DNA of 64,000 bases. Source: a virus. The notes under the pieces are model-generated. The model did not search any database. It saw only the letters and a list, made by a program, of their open reading frames with translations, and was not told the DNA's origin. The stretch covers positions 62,001-126,000 of IMG/VR virus record IMGVR_UViG_3300023179_000026, one strand, 5' to 3'. Of this stretch, positions 15,731-24,413 are shown in pieces. The stretch's first letter is position 1; each line of letters begins with the position of its first letter. The translations under genes and the position numbers were made by a program.

Positions 15731-16167
15731 CCACGGTCTTTTTTCAATATGCTACGTAGCATCCATGAATGTTTTGCGTGACTATCAATACGTCCTGCTA
15801 TAAAATCAGCAATACCTTGCTCATCTTCTGCTTCACATTGATGGAATGTTTCTTTTAATAATACAATAATTTTTTGATTATCTTCGTACAATTCTGCCAT
15901 CATTAACTCAGCACGTGGGATTTGTTGTTGCTCATCAATAATACTTAACTCTTGATACCTTGTCATTGAGCCAGGCGCATATGAGTCTAACTGACGAATT
16001 ATTTCAGCTAATTGATCAATACTACCATATACTTCATTATATAAGTCACCTAAAAATGCGTGATACTGTGGAAAGTTTGGTCCTTCTACGTTCCAATGAA
16101 ACCCTGCTGCCTTAATATAAAAAGCAAATGATGTTCCTAACACTTGCTTTAACTTATCTTTTAACAT
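15727..16167 (-). CDS. dps: Dps-like ferritin-fold protein
   Basis: The 146-residue four-helix protein keeps the complete Dps ferroxidase pattern: H24, H36, D51 and E55 (FHWNVEGPNFPQYHAF then SIDQLAEIIRQLD). The spacings of 12, 15 and 4 residues match those in E. coli Dps. Such 12-mers oxidise Fe(II) with peroxide, store iron and may shield DNA. In a phage it could limit Fenton damage to viral or host DNA during infection (inference). It lacks the long basic N-terminal tail some Dps proteins use to bind DNA. Its start lies inside the end of the upstream 687-residue gene, and it overlaps the triple ART gene by ATGA. Confidence 0.88.
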   Translation of the reverse strand: MLKDKLKQVLGTSFAFYIKAAGFHWNVEGPNFPQYHAFLGDLYNEVYGSIDQLAEIIRQLDSYAPGSMTRYQELSIIDEQQQIPRAELMMAELYEDNQKIIVLLKETFHQCEAEDEQGIADFIAGRIDSHAKHSWMLRSILKKDRG

Positions 16168-18217
16168 TATTTTTACCTTCTAGCATATTTTTTTGTGCTT
16201 CATGACCTTCCATATACTCTGCTACATCTTTAATAAGTTCATCAGCACGTGTGATATGGTCTGAGACCCAACCTGGCAAGCCTTGTCCTTCACTTCTACC
16301 TTTAATTATCTTAGCAAGTGACATTGCATTTTTAATGGTAGATAATAAACTATTTACTGCCATTGATACTTCATGGTCAGGTTCCATGCGCTTAGCTTTA
16401 ACTACATCACCACGCATACGCATCTTACCAGGCATTACTATGAGGTCTTGTTCATTTAATCCTTCTTCATCAGAATATTGTGCATCACGTAATGCATCTT
16501 CAAAAATTTCATCTAATCCATAAATTGCACTTTCTAATTCATGCTTAGCTTCATAAACACGGCTATTATGATAATTAAAATCATCCATGTCTAAGTTATA
16601 AGTTTTTATTAGTTCTTCAATTTCTACCATAATTTCATTTACGGTATTATCGTATGCAATTCCTTTAGTAATTTTTCTAGCTTGCATTAAGGCACGTTCT
16701 AAATCATCTGCACGACCTTCGTTAATACTTTCGTTCTTAGATTTGTTACCCCAATTTTTTGCACCTGCTTTACGACATTTAACTAAAGCACCACTAGCAT
16801 ATGCACTAGGCCAAATTTTATAACGACTTTTTACCTTATGGTAGCATGCATCTTTTTTACCTTCAGTAAATAATGCTTCACTGACCATTTCACCATTACA
16901 TTGTGGGCAAATACCTTCTTTGACATAATATTCAAGACTTTCATTCTTAGTCTTGTTGCTTACCATATCAGCTTTACCTTGACGTTGCGGGTTTGGATCT
17001 TCACGGCGTTTTTTACGTACTGCTGCTGCAATAGCTTTTTTACCACCACTAGCACGTAATGATGCTGCCTTTTCTTTACTTAAGCATTTTGGTTTACCTT
17101 CACCTGCTTTACGTTCGCCACACTTACCAATACGCTCACCTTTAGTATTGTAACGATCCCATCCACCGCCACCTGCGCCACCTTCACCACCTTTGCCAAA
17201 CCATGCACGTAAATCTTCGCTTAATTGTTCAGCAATTTCACCTTCACTAAATTCTTTGCCAACAAGTTTATTACCTGTAACACCTTGAATAAGTGCCCAT
17301 GCACGTTGGAATTCTTTTTCTTTAATTAATTGGTTTAGTATTTCTTTTTGACGTGGATCTGCCATTTTAAAGAATTTAACCATTTCCATTGCACCGATAT
17401 TACCTTCATAACCTAGTTCCATCAATGCTTCTTCATTAGTATGAGATTGGTATTCATCATAATCCATATACATATCGGTATCACGATCATAATACTTACC
17501 TTCTTTAGGATCGTAATAAACAATCTTACCTGATTTTAAACGAAATGGTCCTTCTAACCCTTGGTCTGACATATCTGTATAACGTTCTTTATCAATTGGA
17601 GTTGATATTTTCCAACTTTCCTCTACATTTTGCTCTTTGTTGAAAAATGATACTTTTGGCAAACGGTTAAGTGCCCTAGAGAACCCGACAACAGATTGGT
17701 TGCGTTTTTCTGCAGGGCGTTTAGTTGGGTTCATGTCGTGCTTTTGTGCGTCTGCGGCAACTGCTTTGGCGTAACGTAAAACAGTAGCAGGTGACAGTTC
17801 ATTTATTTGGTTATCGCCTTCCCCCACACCTTCTTTCCTAATACCAAGTGTACCCGCAGGATTACCTCCACCAAACATACTAGCAAATGCATCGCTTGCT
17901 TGTTGTTTAGTATCTGCTTTTTGTTGTTTTTTTACTTCTTTCTTACTCGTAACCTTTTTAAGCATTGTTTTAAACTTATCATCATCTGTTGTTGGAGTAG
18001 TAGCTTCTGCCACAGTCTTTTTCTTTTTGCTACCTGCCCAATTACCCCACTCTGAAACACCACGCTCTACACTATTCATGTATTTTTTACCACTATCTGC
18101 AGTCTCATCCGTTTTTTCACGTTTGACTGTTTCTTTGAATAATGGTGTGGCAACAGTAGCAACTGAACCTGCTGTCATTTCATTAATTTTATCTAAGGTT
18201 TTACGAATATCTGACAT
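16154..18217 (-). CDS. large low-complexity protein with zinc-ribbon-like segments, probable internal virion protein
   Basis: The 687-residue protein is a string of small segments joined by charged linkers. Residues about 336-415 (DLRAWFGKGGEGG, a GGGGW-x-RYNTKG segment, CGERK..KCLS, KKAIAAAVRKKRRED) form a basic Gly/Lys-rich block. Residues 437-440 give CPQC, and 455-490 give DACYHKVKSRYKIWPSAYAS followed by VKCRKAG, a block common in marine T4-like phages. Glu-bearing cleavage-like sites of the T4 gp21 type ([LI]-x-E) recur (INE, LSE). This fits an abundant head protein cut by the prohead protease (inference). A late-promoter motif lies 22 bases upstream of the ATG. It is not homologous to anything of known function that I can name. 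Confidence 0.6.
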   Translation of the reverse strand: MSDIRKTLDKINEMTAGSVATVATPLFKETVKREKTDETADSGKKYMNSVERGVSEWGNWAGSKKKKTVAEATTPTTDDDKFKTMLKKVTSKKEVKKQQKADTKQQASDAFASMFGGGNPAGTLGIRKEGVGEGDNQINELSPATVLRYAKAVAADAQKHDMNPTKRPAEKRNQSVVGFSRALNRLPKVSFFNKEQNVEESWKISTPIDKERYTDMSDQGLEGPFRLKSGKIVYYDPKEGKYYDRDTDMYMDYDEYQSHTNEEALMELGYEGNIGAMEMVKFFKMADPRQKEILNQLIKEKEFQRAWALIQGVTGNKLVGKEFSEGEIAEQLSEDLRAWFGKGGEGGAGGGGWDRYNTKGERIGKCGERKAGEGKPKCLSKEKAASLRASGGKKAIAAAVRKKRREDPNPQRQGKADMVSNKTKNESLEYYVKEGICPQCNGEMVSEALFTEGKKDACYHKVKSRYKIWPSAYASGALVKCRKAGAKNWGNKSKNESINEGRADDLERALMQARKITKGIAYDNTVNEIMVEIEELIKTYNLDMDDFNYHNSRVYEAKHELESAIYGLDEIFEDALRDAQYSDEEGLNEQDLIVMPGKMRMRGDVVKAKRMEPDHEVSMAVNSLLSTIKNAMSLAKIIKGRSEGQGLPGWVSDHITRADELIKDVAEYMEGHEAQKNMLEGKNNVKR

Positions 18218-18239
18218 GATGGAATTCCATAATATCTAG

Positions 18240-18247
18240 TATTTATT
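18240..18247 (-). promoter_or_regulatory. late-promoter-like motif for the 687-residue protein gene
   Basis: The minus strand reads AATAAATACTAG, a 7/8 match to TATAAATA, 22 bases upstream of the ATG at 18217. Confidence 0.5.
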
Positions 18248-18261
18248 CGCTATGAATTAAT

Positions 18262-19671
18262 TTAGAACTTACCTGATGGCTTTGCTATAGGTGGTATACC
18301 ACTACGTTTAATCTTACCTAAACCTAATTTTATAGCATTTTGTCTAATACTATCAGGTTTTATATCAACGGTTAATGCTGTTTTAAAACGTGGGTCATCT
18401 TTTTCTGTTTCACTAGGGATATATCCTGAAGCCTCATTAACATTAAATGTAGGATCCACTTTTTGACGTTTCATTCCTTTAGGTTGGTTAGGATCAATCG
18501 GGTCAATATCAGTAGTGGTTAAACCTGTTGCCTCTAAATCTTTTATATACTTGTGCTCCGTATCTTCATCACCAAATGACAATATGGTGCTAGGTGGTCC
18601 TTTTCCAAAATCATGCTTACCTAAACCTTTCATATTACTAATATGTTGTCCTAACTTATACCAATCATATACATCACTTACATCTACCCTAACCGTACCT
18701 TTTGGCATTGTGGGTTTAAACTCAGGACCAGGTGGCACTCCATTAGGGTCATAATCATCACGTAATTTACTATAATGTTTTCTATTTTTAGCCAAGTTTT
18801 TATATGCCATTTCAGTAGCTAAACTACGCACACTAGTATTTGCCATTTCAAACTTAATACCACGCTTTAGTTCACTAATGATATCATTTCTACTACAACC
18901 ATGCATCTTTGCTAATTCACTAATGCTATATATAGGTTGTTCAACATTTTTACCAACCTTTTGCTCCATACTCATTTTTTCACTATGTATTTCATTATAA
19001 GTATCACGCAAACGATGCAATAAACCACTTGTACGGAATGCTTTAAATGCTATATTTTCAGGTGAAAACTCACCTTGCAAATCCAACCCTGCTTTTCTAT
19101 ATTTTCTAATTGTATCTAGTAAGTCTTGAATTTTGTCCATATCTCTAGCTTGTAATGCTAGTTCAGCTACTTGTGCTAATTTTTCAAACTTTAACTTACT
19201 TGCAGGTTCATTAATATCAGCAACTCGTTTAGTTGGAAATTTTATCCAACGATCTTTTAATACGCTGTATTCACCACGACTGACAACAGGGTCAGCAGTA
19301 TCTTGTACGTAAAGTTCTACTTCATACCCACCAATAGTAATATCATGCTGCATGTTCCACAATATTTTCTTAGCATGAAAAAGTTCAGAATAAATCTCAA
19401 TGTTTTTTAACTTATCTATATCAACAAGTATATGTAAATCTATATCGCTATGTGATGTATAGGTATATGAAGCATTACTACCACTTAGTGTAATATCTTT
19501 TACATCTATATTATTCACACCGAGATGTTCCATAAAATCATCTGCAATTTCTAATAATCGGTCACGCACAGCAGGAATCATGTGTTCATCCCTAAAAATA
19601 GCAGGATTTAATTCATCATGAAATTGCACTGCATTTGTTAATTTGAAATTTTCAAGTTCTTTTAAGTTCAT
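18262..19671 (-). CDS. pol-beta-superfamily nucleotidyltransferase with DUF5661-like C-terminal region
   Basis: The ATG at 19671 (MNLKELENFKLTNA) is used. A TTG five codons upstream is possible. The nucleotidyltransferase signature is clear: G64-S65 then D76-x-D78 (LSGSNASYTYTSHSDIDLHI), with a third acidic strand near E119 (GYEVELYV). Residues about 255-330 (MHGCSRNDIISELKRGIKFE, then YKNLAKNRKHYSKL) resemble a helical domain often linked to phage genes (DUF5661, from memory). The enzyme could transfer a nucleotide to RNA, protein or a small molecule. No antitoxin partner is adjacent. A CTAAATATA box lies directly before the ATG, without a clear ribosome-binding site. A terminator follows the upstream gene. 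Confidence 0.75.
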   Translation of the reverse strand: MNLKELENFKLTNAVQFHDELNPAIFRDEHMIPAVRDRLLEIADDFMEHLGVNNIDVKDITLSGSNASYTYTSHSDIDLHILVDIDKLKNIEIYSELFHAKKILWNMQHDITIGGYEVELYVQDTADPVVSRGEYSVLKDRWIKFPTKRVADINEPASKLKFEKLAQVAELALQARDMDKIQDLLDTIRKYRKAGLDLQGEFSPENIAFKAFRTSGLLHRLRDTYNEIHSEKMSMEQKVGKNVEQPIYSISELAKMHGCSRNDIISELKRGIKFEMANTSVRSLATEMAYKNLAKNRKHYSKLRDDYDPNGVPPGPEFKPTMPKGTVRVDVSDVYDWYKLGQHISNMKGLGKHDFGKGPPSTILSFGDEDTEHKYIKDLEATGLTTTDIDPIDPNQPKGMKRQKVDPTFNVNEASGYIPSETEKDDPRFKTALTVDIKPDSIRQNAIKLGLGKIKRSGIPPIAKPSGKF

Positions 19672-19689
19672 AGATATATTTAGCAAAAA

Positions 19690-19718
19690 AACCGTGAGGA
19701 ATTTCTTCCATCACGGTT
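19690..19718 (-). terminator. rho-independent terminator downstream of the second glycosyltransferase-like gene
   Basis: The minus strand has an AACCGTGA / TCACGGTT stem (8 bp), a 13-base loop, and a T-run of six to seven bases right after the stem. It lies 21 bases past the stop at 19739. Confidence 0.75.
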
Positions 19719-19738
19719 ATAAGTACAACAATTAAAAA

Positions 19739-20728
19739 TTAAGCTTTTTCGGGTTCTTTGCTGCTAGGATCAATAGCTGCATGTGTATCTAATGCAGGGT
19801 TGACCGTAGTTGGTTTATAGGGAACTTCTTTTACTGAAGAATCTATAATAGTTACTTTACCATTTTGTTCCATAGCACCAACAAAAGCAGGTCCGATATG
19901 ATTAAACAAGTATTCTTGATTTTCCATGCAAAACACATATGAACCACTATGACGTAGCAATACTCGTTTATCAACCCAAATACGTCCACCTAAGTCACGC
20001 CAATTTTCACACATTGTCCAATCTTCACTATAATAACGATTTTGACGAACCGCAGTATCAAAAAATGTAGCTAAATGTTGGTCATAAACAGGATCTAAAC
20101 CAATATCATTTTTGTAAGGTTTTACAGCAGGATGCTTTTTAAGTTTTTCAAACACATGACGTTTTGTTAATAGAAAACCTGTACCTGCTTTACTTACTTC
20201 TTGTAGCCCATCAGCACCTTCTTCCGCACCTTCAAAACCATTAACCACCCATTTAATGGGCATAGTTTTCATAGGGTATAAACCACCAATCACGTCTACA
20301 TTACGATTTAACAATACTAGTAAGTGCCATGGTTCCCAACCAATATCAGCATCAACAAAAAACAAATGTGTAGAATCTTTTTGATGTAAAAATTTAGCAG
20401 TTAATGTGTTACGTGCTCTGCTGATAAGTGATTCATTAACCATGGTTTCTAATGTCCAATCCACCCCAAGCTGACGTGCGGTATTGGCAAACTTGATAAA
20501 TGACATAAAGGTAGATTCAGTCAACATACCGCCATAGCATGGCATTGCCACGTGCGCTTTTGTAGTACGCAAGAAATCTACGTTTACTTGTACTTGTCCT
20601 TGTTGTGGGGCTGCGGCTTTTTTAGCCTCTTCTTCGGAAACTGTACCACCAATGCTTGCAGCTTGTGATGCTTTATCAGCAAGCTCTTGTACAGCTTCTA
20701 CGGGAATTTTTGCTTGTTCTGTTGTCAT
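19739..20728 (-). CDS. GT-A-like glycosyltransferase family protein (copy 2, with N-terminal extension)
   Basis: The start at 20728 (MTTEQAKIPVEAVQEL) follows GAGGATCAAT and gives 329 residues. A helical Ala/Glu-rich extension of about 50 residues precedes a catalytic region parallel to the 233-residue paralogue: HVAMPCYGGMLTESTFMSF, ESLISRARNTLTAKF, HLFFVDADIGWEP (D-x-D), GGLYPMK, KAGTGFLLTKRHVFEKL and YSEDWTMCENWRDLGG. It likely binds a nucleotide-sugar. The target is unknown. A strong terminator follows, and a small unknown gene lies 52 bases upstream. The two copies flank the triple ART, Dps and internal-protein cluster. Confidence 0.75.
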   Translation of the reverse strand: MTTEQAKIPVEAVQELADKASQAASIGGTVSEEEAKKAAAPQQGQVQVNVDFLRTTKAHVAMPCYGGMLTESTFMSFIKFANTARQLGVDWTLETMVNESLISRARNTLTAKFLHQKDSTHLFFVDADIGWEPWHLLVLLNRNVDVIGGLYPMKTMPIKWVVNGFEGAEEGADGLQEVSKAGTGFLLTKRHVFEKLKKHPAVKPYKNDIGLDPVYDQHLATFFDTAVRQNRYYSEDWTMCENWRDLGGRIWVDKRVLLRHSGSYVFCMENQEYLFNHIGPAFVGAMEQNGKVTIIDSSVKEVPYKPTTVNPALDTHAAIDPSSKEPEKA

Positions 20729-20780
20729 ATTGATCCTCAAAAATATGTAAGGATATTTACACAGAAAAAATGAGGTGAAA

Positions 20781-20954
20781 TTATTTTTCTTCTAGATAGT
20801 CAGTGTTTTGTTTATTTTCTTGAACTAACATTCTTTTGTTTTGACGTAAAGCTTCACGAATTAAATGCATAAGACGTAACTTTTGCTCAGGTGTTGCACT
20901 GCTCAAAAGTGGTTTAGTTTCATGGATTAATTTTGCTAAAGCTTCTTTTTTCAT
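20781..20954 (-). CDS. small helical protein, 57 aa
   Basis: This short gene starts MKKEALAKLIHETKPLLSSA and ends QNTDYLEEK. It is wholly helical and basic in the middle (LRLMHLIREALRQNKR). The start lies 1 base from the stop of the gene at 20956. A late-promoter-like CATAAATA occurs 18 bases upstream of the ATG, inside that neighbour's 3' end. There is no obvious ribosome-binding site. Function unknown. Confidence 0.6.
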   Translation of the reverse strand: MKKEALAKLIHETKPLLSSATPEQKLRLMHLIREALRQNKRMLVQENKQNTDYLEEK

Positions 20955-20955
20955 A

Positions 20956-21294
20956 TTAGTACACTATAGAAATATTTATGATTCCGCTTGTAAAAGTGGT
21001 TGCTTTGCCTCGCATCCAAATCCAATTACCTGTTATACTTTGTGGAGCAGCATTTGAAAAATCAATGGTGATAAGATCAACCCAATCTTTTTCCGCACTT
21101 GGCAATGGTACTAAAGAACCTTGTATGACAACATTACCTGTTACCGCACCTGTATTAGAATAATTTACAGTAGTAACATAGGTAGGACGTAAGAAATAAG
21201 ATACGCCCTGAACTTTGTCACCTGTCCATGTTCCACTGATGTTAGCCCCGTTTACTGCATTGGCTATGGTTTCAGTTGTTGATACCAATGCCAT
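20956..21294 (-). CDS. small beta-rich (probably structural) protein, 112 aa
   Basis: The protein is beta-rich with Thr, Ser, Asn and Gly abundant (NAVNGANISGTWTGD, then TGAVTGNVVIQGSLVPLP and SITGNWIWMRG). This composition is like phage fibre or decoration proteins. The start at 21294 shares a TAATG overlap with the upstream 55-residue gene. I recognise no family. A virion-surface or fibre-accessory role is inferred from composition only. Confidence 0.6.
   Translation of the reverse strand: MALVSTTETIANAVNGANISGTWTGDKVQGVSYFLRPTYVTTVNYSNTGAVTGNVVIQGSLVPLPSAEKDWVDLITIDFSNAAPQSITGNWIWMRGKATTFTSGIINISIVY
20973..20980 (-). promoter_or_regulatory. late-promoter-like motif inside the 112-aa gene
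   Basis: The minus strand reads CATAAATATTTC, 18 bases upstream of the 57-residue gene's ATG and within the last codons of the preceding gene. Confidence 0.4.
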
Positions 21295-21461
21295 TATTGT
21301 GTTTCCACTTCAACAATAACACTATCACCTAATAGTTCTTGAACAATGTCTTCTAAGTTATTAGTAAAATCACTATTAGTTAAAGGTGGTGCTGATTTAT
21401 CACTTTCCTTTACCAATCTACTTAAACGTATAAGTACGACTTCTTCATGAATCTTAGCCAT
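21294..21461 (-). CDS. small hypothetical protein, 55 aa
   Basis: It starts MAKIHEEVVLIRLSRLVKES behind a strong AGGAGG ribosome-binding site and ends IVEVETQ. Acidic helices dominate. It overlaps the 112-residue beta protein by TAATG, so the two are likely produced together. A late-promoter-like motif lies 17 bases upstream of the ATG. Function unknown. Confidence 0.65.
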   Translation of the reverse strand: MAKIHEEVVLIRLSRLVKESDKSAPPLTNSDFTNNLEDIVQELLGDSVIVEVETQ

Positions 21462-21478
21462 AAAAGCCTCCTGTTATA

Positions 21479-21486
21479 TATTTATG
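21479..21486 (-). promoter_or_regulatory. late-promoter-like motif for the 55-aa/112-aa gene pair
   Basis: The minus strand reads CATAAATATATAAC, overlapping the stop of the 224-residue gene, with AGGAGG and the ATG shortly downstream. Confidence 0.5.
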
Positions 21487-22156
21487 CTGCTACAGGAGGT
21501 TTTTGTATTGCATATTCCTTTTTAATATGTTGGTAAAAGTGCATGTAATAAATTGACTGATATGCTTCATTATCATAATCAAAAAACAAATTACCATCAT
21601 TCCATCTTCCTGCTTTACCTCTAGTATCCCAATGTAAGAAAAAATTTAGATTTGCTGATGGGAAAAAAAGATTTTGGTGTTTGAGAAAAAAGTCACGTAA
21701 TTCAATTATCTCATCCGAACTGTATACCTTACTTTTAAAATACACCCTAAATTGATGTTTTGGGTTTTTATGATATATAACTTCTTTTGGTCTAGAGTAT
21801 GTATGTAATACTTCTTGAACCGTTGTAGGTTGATTTAAAATCTTAGCAAGTTCTTCTACAATATCATATCTTGTTGAATATACAGTAATAGAATTACGAT
21901 GTGTTAAGATTTTAAAGTTTCCAATATTTTCACCTTTCCACACAAGAACTTTTCTAAGTTCTATTAAATTATTAGCATATTTGATACGGATATTAGAACG
22001 TTCTAATTCACGATCAACATGACTGATATCGTACCATCGATGTAATCCAACTTGTTCTAAATTAAATTCAACCTTATATTTGTACTTGTCATACCAAAGC
22101 CAATTTTGCTTAGTATTTTGAACAAGCGTTGTATAACTAAACCCTGATAATACCAT
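21482..22156 (-). CDS. hypothetical protein, about 224 aa, aromatic-rich
   Basis: The ATG at 22156 (MVLSGFSYTTLVQN) is preferred over a TTG three codons upstream. The protein is rich in Tyr, Phe and Trp and in basic residues, with phrases such as NWLWYDKYKYKVEFNLEQVG and FFLHWDTRGKAGRWNDGNLF. Possible catalytic residues cannot be named. It begins inside the end of clpA, suggesting coupling to the proteostasis genes. I do not recognise it. Confidence 0.6.
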   Translation of the reverse strand: MVLSGFSYTTLVQNTKQNWLWYDKYKYKVEFNLEQVGLHRWYDISHVDRELERSNIRIKYANNLIELRKVLVWKGENIGNFKILTHRNSITVYSTRYDIVEELAKILNQPTTVQEVLHTYSRPKEVIYHKNPKHQFRVYFKSKVYSSDEIIELRDFFLKHQNLFFPSANLNFFLHWDTRGKAGRWNDGNLFFDYDNEAYQSIYYMHFYQHIKKEYAIQKPPVAA

Positions 22157-24413
22157 CTGTTCCAATTATGTCATACTTTTCTATTCTATTTTCTACATTA
22201 AACTCAATTTCTGAACCATTATAATGTACCTGAATGATTGCATCTTTTACACGTTCAAACAGTATCTTCTTACTAATTGGTACTCTAATTAATTCATCAA
22301 TTTTTCTAGCTAATGGTCTAGCACCCATCTTGTCATCATAACCAACCTTAGCAATATGTTCAACTGCTTGCTCACTCAAATTCAGTGTAATCTTATGCTG
22401 ATTAAACAATTGTGTTTTAAGCTCATTAACAAACTTGATAACAATTTTCTTAATTGCTAGTGTGTCTAGTTTCTTAAATTTGCAAATTAAGTCAATACGA
22501 TTACGTAACTCAGGCTTGAAGAATTCTTTCATTGCTTTATCATCTTCACCTGTTTTTACATTTGACCCAAAACCAATGTTATTACGCTCACTATCACGTG
22601 CTCCTAAATTACTTGTCATGATAATAATTGTATTTTTAGCATCAACTGTTTTACCATTAGTGCTAGATATTCTTCCTTCATCTAACAATTGTAAAAATAA
22701 GTTATAAACATCAGGGTGTGCTTTTTCAACCTCATCAAACAGTAAGATAGAATATGGGTTTTTACTTAAATCATTGATAATCTTTCCACCACCTAAATTA
22801 CCTTCACCATACCCAACATACCCAGGAGGTGCCCCAATCAACGCAGCTACACTGTGCTTTTCTTGATATTCACTCATATCATAACGTAATAGTGGCATGT
22901 TAAGATGTTCGCTTAATAGTCTTGCTGTTTCTGTTTTACCACTTCCTGTTGGTCCTAAAAACAAGAAGCTTGCCATAGGTTTCTTTTCATTAGAAATACC
23001 TGCAAAACTAACGTAAATACGTTCTAAAATTTGTTCAATTGTATTGTCTTGTCCATACAATTTTTCTTTAATATTTGCATCTAGGTTAATCATTCGTTCT
23101 GAAGAATCATTGGTTAGTTTATCAGCAGATACATTACACATTCTAGTAACTTGTTCTTTAATATTATCTTCACCAATAATAGCACCAACGTTGTTTAATG
23201 TACGTTGTTTAGCACAAGCAGCATCAAGTAAATCAATAGATTTATCAGGATTTTTACGATCATGAATATACCTTGCACTCATGGTTACTGACTCTTTAAT
23301 AGCTTTGTCAGTAATAACTACTTGGTGAAACTTTTGTAAACGATCACTCAAGCCTGTTAAAATCTTGATAGTTGTTTCCGTAGTAGGTTCATCAATGCTA
23401 ACACGATAAAAACGGCGCATCAGAGCACGATCTTTTTCAAATGATTCGTAATATTCTTCCCATGTTGTACTAGCAATTACTTTTAAGTTACCTTTAGTAA
23501 TAGCAGGTTTAAGCATGTTAGCAAAATCAACCGTAGTACCACTGCTATTACCACTACCTCGCATGGTATGTGCTTCATCAATAAACAGTATAGCCTTTGG
23601 TTTGCTAGCAAGTGCTTCCAATACTTGTTTAACTTTTTCTTCAAAATCACCACGATATTTACTACCTGCTAATAGTGAACCAATTTCAAGTGAATATACT
23701 TGATGATCATATAAAAATAATGGTACTTGCTTGTCTAATATTTTTTGTGCTAATCCTTCAGCTAGGATAGTTTTTCCAACACCTGGGTCGCCAACAAGTA
23801 GTACATTAGACTTGAATCGTTTAGCTAATACATTAACAATGTCATCAACTTCTTTCTCTCGTCCAATAAGTGGTTCAAGCTTGTTACGTTCAGCAAGGTC
23901 ACTAAGATTAGTTGTATATTCTTCTAATACTTCATTAGCTTGTTGTTCAGTCATTTTTCCGTTTTTACCACCACGATGCGCTTTATTCCAATAAGCAAGG
24001 AATTCTGCCCTGCTTACACCCCATTTTAATAAGAAATAGTGAGCATGACTATTGGTTTCTTGTAAAATTGACACGTAAATATCAATCAATTCAATTTGTC
24101 TGCGTCCTTGAAATAATACTTGTGTTACTGCTCGATTAAAAACACGGTCTAAACTATGTGTTTTTTTAGGTGAAATAGGTGAACCATCTTCATTAGGTTC
24201 AACTTTAATGTTTGTCATAGAATCTAAGTAAGTATCAACTTCTTGAATAAGGTTTTCAGTATCCACACCGAATTCATCTAAGTGAGTACGAAATGAATCG
24301 TAAGTAATTAAACTAAGTAAAGCATGCTCTAAGGTAACATAAGCATGATTTTTACTTTTGGCTATTTCAATAGCATGTTCGATTAATTTTTCGATTTCAG
24401 GGTTATTCTGCAT
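22137..24413 (-). CDS. clpA: ClpA-type AAA+ unfoldase with a ClpP-docking-like loop
   Basis: This is a 758-residue Hsp100 protein (start [10 protein letters not shown] at 24413, with GGAAA upstream). It has a Clp-N-like repeat domain, then Walker A GDPGVGKT (near 208) and Walker B LFIDEAHTM in the first AAA domain. The second AAA domain has GPTGSGKTETARLL and ILLFDEVEKAHPDV. The second domain contains RNNIGFGSN at the place where E. coli ClpA carries its IGL ClpP-binding loop, and there is no long ClpB middle domain. It should therefore feed substrates to ClpP. No clpP is seen in the window, so host ClpP is the likely partner. It is adjacent to peptide deformylase and DnaJ. Confidence 0.9.
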   Translation of the reverse strand: MQNNPEIEKLIEHAIEIAKSKNHAYVTLEHALLSLITYDSFRTHLDEFGVDTENLIQEVDTYLDSMTNIKVEPNEDGSPISPKKTHSLDRVFNRAVTQVLFQGRRQIELIDIYVSILQETNSHAHYFLLKWGVSRAEFLAYWNKAHRGGKNGKMTEQQANEVLEEYTTNLSDLAERNKLEPLIGREKEVDDIVNVLAKRFKSNVLLVGDPGVGKTILAEGLAQKILDKQVPLFLYDHQVYSLEIGSLLAGSKYRGDFEEKVKQVLEALASKPKAILFIDEAHTMRGSGNSSGTTVDFANMLKPAITKGNLKVIASTTWEEYYESFEKDRALMRRFYRVSIDEPTTETTIKILTGLSDRLQKFHQVVITDKAIKESVTMSARYIHDRKNPDKSIDLLDAACAKQRTLNNVGAIIGEDNIKEQVTRMCNVSADKLTNDSSERMINLDANIKEKLYGQDNTIEQILERIYVSFAGISNEKKPMASFLFLGPTGSGKTETARLLSEHLNMPLLRYDMSEYQEKHSVAALIGAPPGYVGYGEGNLGGGKIINDLSKNPYSILLFDEVEKAHPDVYNLFLQLLDEGRISSTNGKTVDAKNTIIIMTSNLGARDSERNNIGFGSNVKTGEDDKAMKEFFKPELRNRIDLICKFKKLDTLAIKKIVIKFVNELKTQLFNQHKITLNLSEQAVEHIAKVGYDDKMGARPLARKIDELIRVPISKKILFERVKDAIIQVHYNGSEIEFNVENRIEKYDIIGTDGIIRV

